DNA of 64,000 nucleotides, taken from positions 102,721-166,720 of the forward strand of contig NZ_FOVJ01000006.1 in assembly GCF_900115125.1 (NCBI RefSeq). Direction: 5' to 3'. This DNA comes from Nitrosospira briensis (lineage in GTDB: Bacteria; Pseudomonadota; Gammaproteobacteria; Burkholderiales; Nitrosomonadaceae). The stretch's first letter is position 1; each line of letters starts with the position of its first letter. The notes under the pieces were generated by a model. That model worked only from the letters and a program-made list of their open reading frames with translations. It did not search any database and was not told the origin of the DNA. The position numbers and the translations under genes were made by a program. This document shows positions 63,940 to 64,000 of the stretch, piece by piece.

Positions 63940-64000
63940 CTGACCCTACCCCAATAAACAGCATCGTTTAAAAGTAGAATTTCCGGCATGATTTTCACCC

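Overview
The window looks like a chromosome segment of a betaproteobacterium, most probably an ammonia oxidiser of the Nitrosospira/Nitrosomonas group. This is inferred from the gene order ubiG-gph, gyrA-serC-serA-pheA-hisC-aroF-tyrA, a tmRNA whose tag reads ANDESYALAA, a PEP-CTERM protein and an encapsulated-ferritin gene. No taxonomic marker such as 16S rRNA is present.

Layout. 1-5.7 kb: end of an isoaspartyl peptidase gene, an alpha/beta hydrolase, a cytochrome P450 and very small membrane or lipoprotein ORFs. 5.8-15.6 kb: a compact integrated element (element 1) next to ssrA. It has a tyrosine integrase, an AlpA-type regulator, a DUF927-like ATPase, a dense GTAAC-type repeat array and a cargo operon of a GHKL ATPase plus a large protein resembling a phosphoribosyltransferase. 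15.6-29.3 kb: housekeeping core (ssrA, gph, ubiG, methylthioadenosine deaminase, OmpA-like protein, gyrA, then a serine/aromatic/histidine operon). 29.3-34.6 kb: PEP-CTERM protein, eutBC remnants, encapsulated ferritin, CAP-domain protein and small membrane peptides. 34.65-58.6 kb: a second integrated element (element 2) at tRNA-Ser(UGA). It carries an integrase, AlpA, CHC2-type and helicase replication proteins, then a defence block: an AAA ATPase, a sacsin-like ATPase with DUF3883, a UvrD/PD-(D/E)XK helicase-nuclease and a type III-like Mod/Res pair whose Res lacks a visible Walker A. 59-64 kb: a 1274-aa STAND ATPase with an N-terminal nuclease-like domain (Avs-like) and IS3 debris.

The two elements are built alike. 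Each has one integrase beside an RNA gene. Each has an array of short integrase-arm-like sites in front of int (GTTACCGTCA in element 1, GTTACCACG in element 2), and exactly two copies of its own site at the far end, spaced 12 bp apart and in the same orientation relative to the end. A degenerate copy of the RNA gene's 3' end lies 50-60 bp beyond. Each also has an AlpA gene, a replication ATPase and a repeat array that could be an origin. They look like P4-type satellites or integrative elements carrying different antiphage cargo.

The best candidates for undescribed biology are the GHKL/PRTase-like pair (7188-10729), the DUF3883 ATPase/UvrD-nuclease/Mod/Res block (47803-58504) and the STAND protein (59035-62859). 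All functional statements rest on motifs read by eye; no database search was run.
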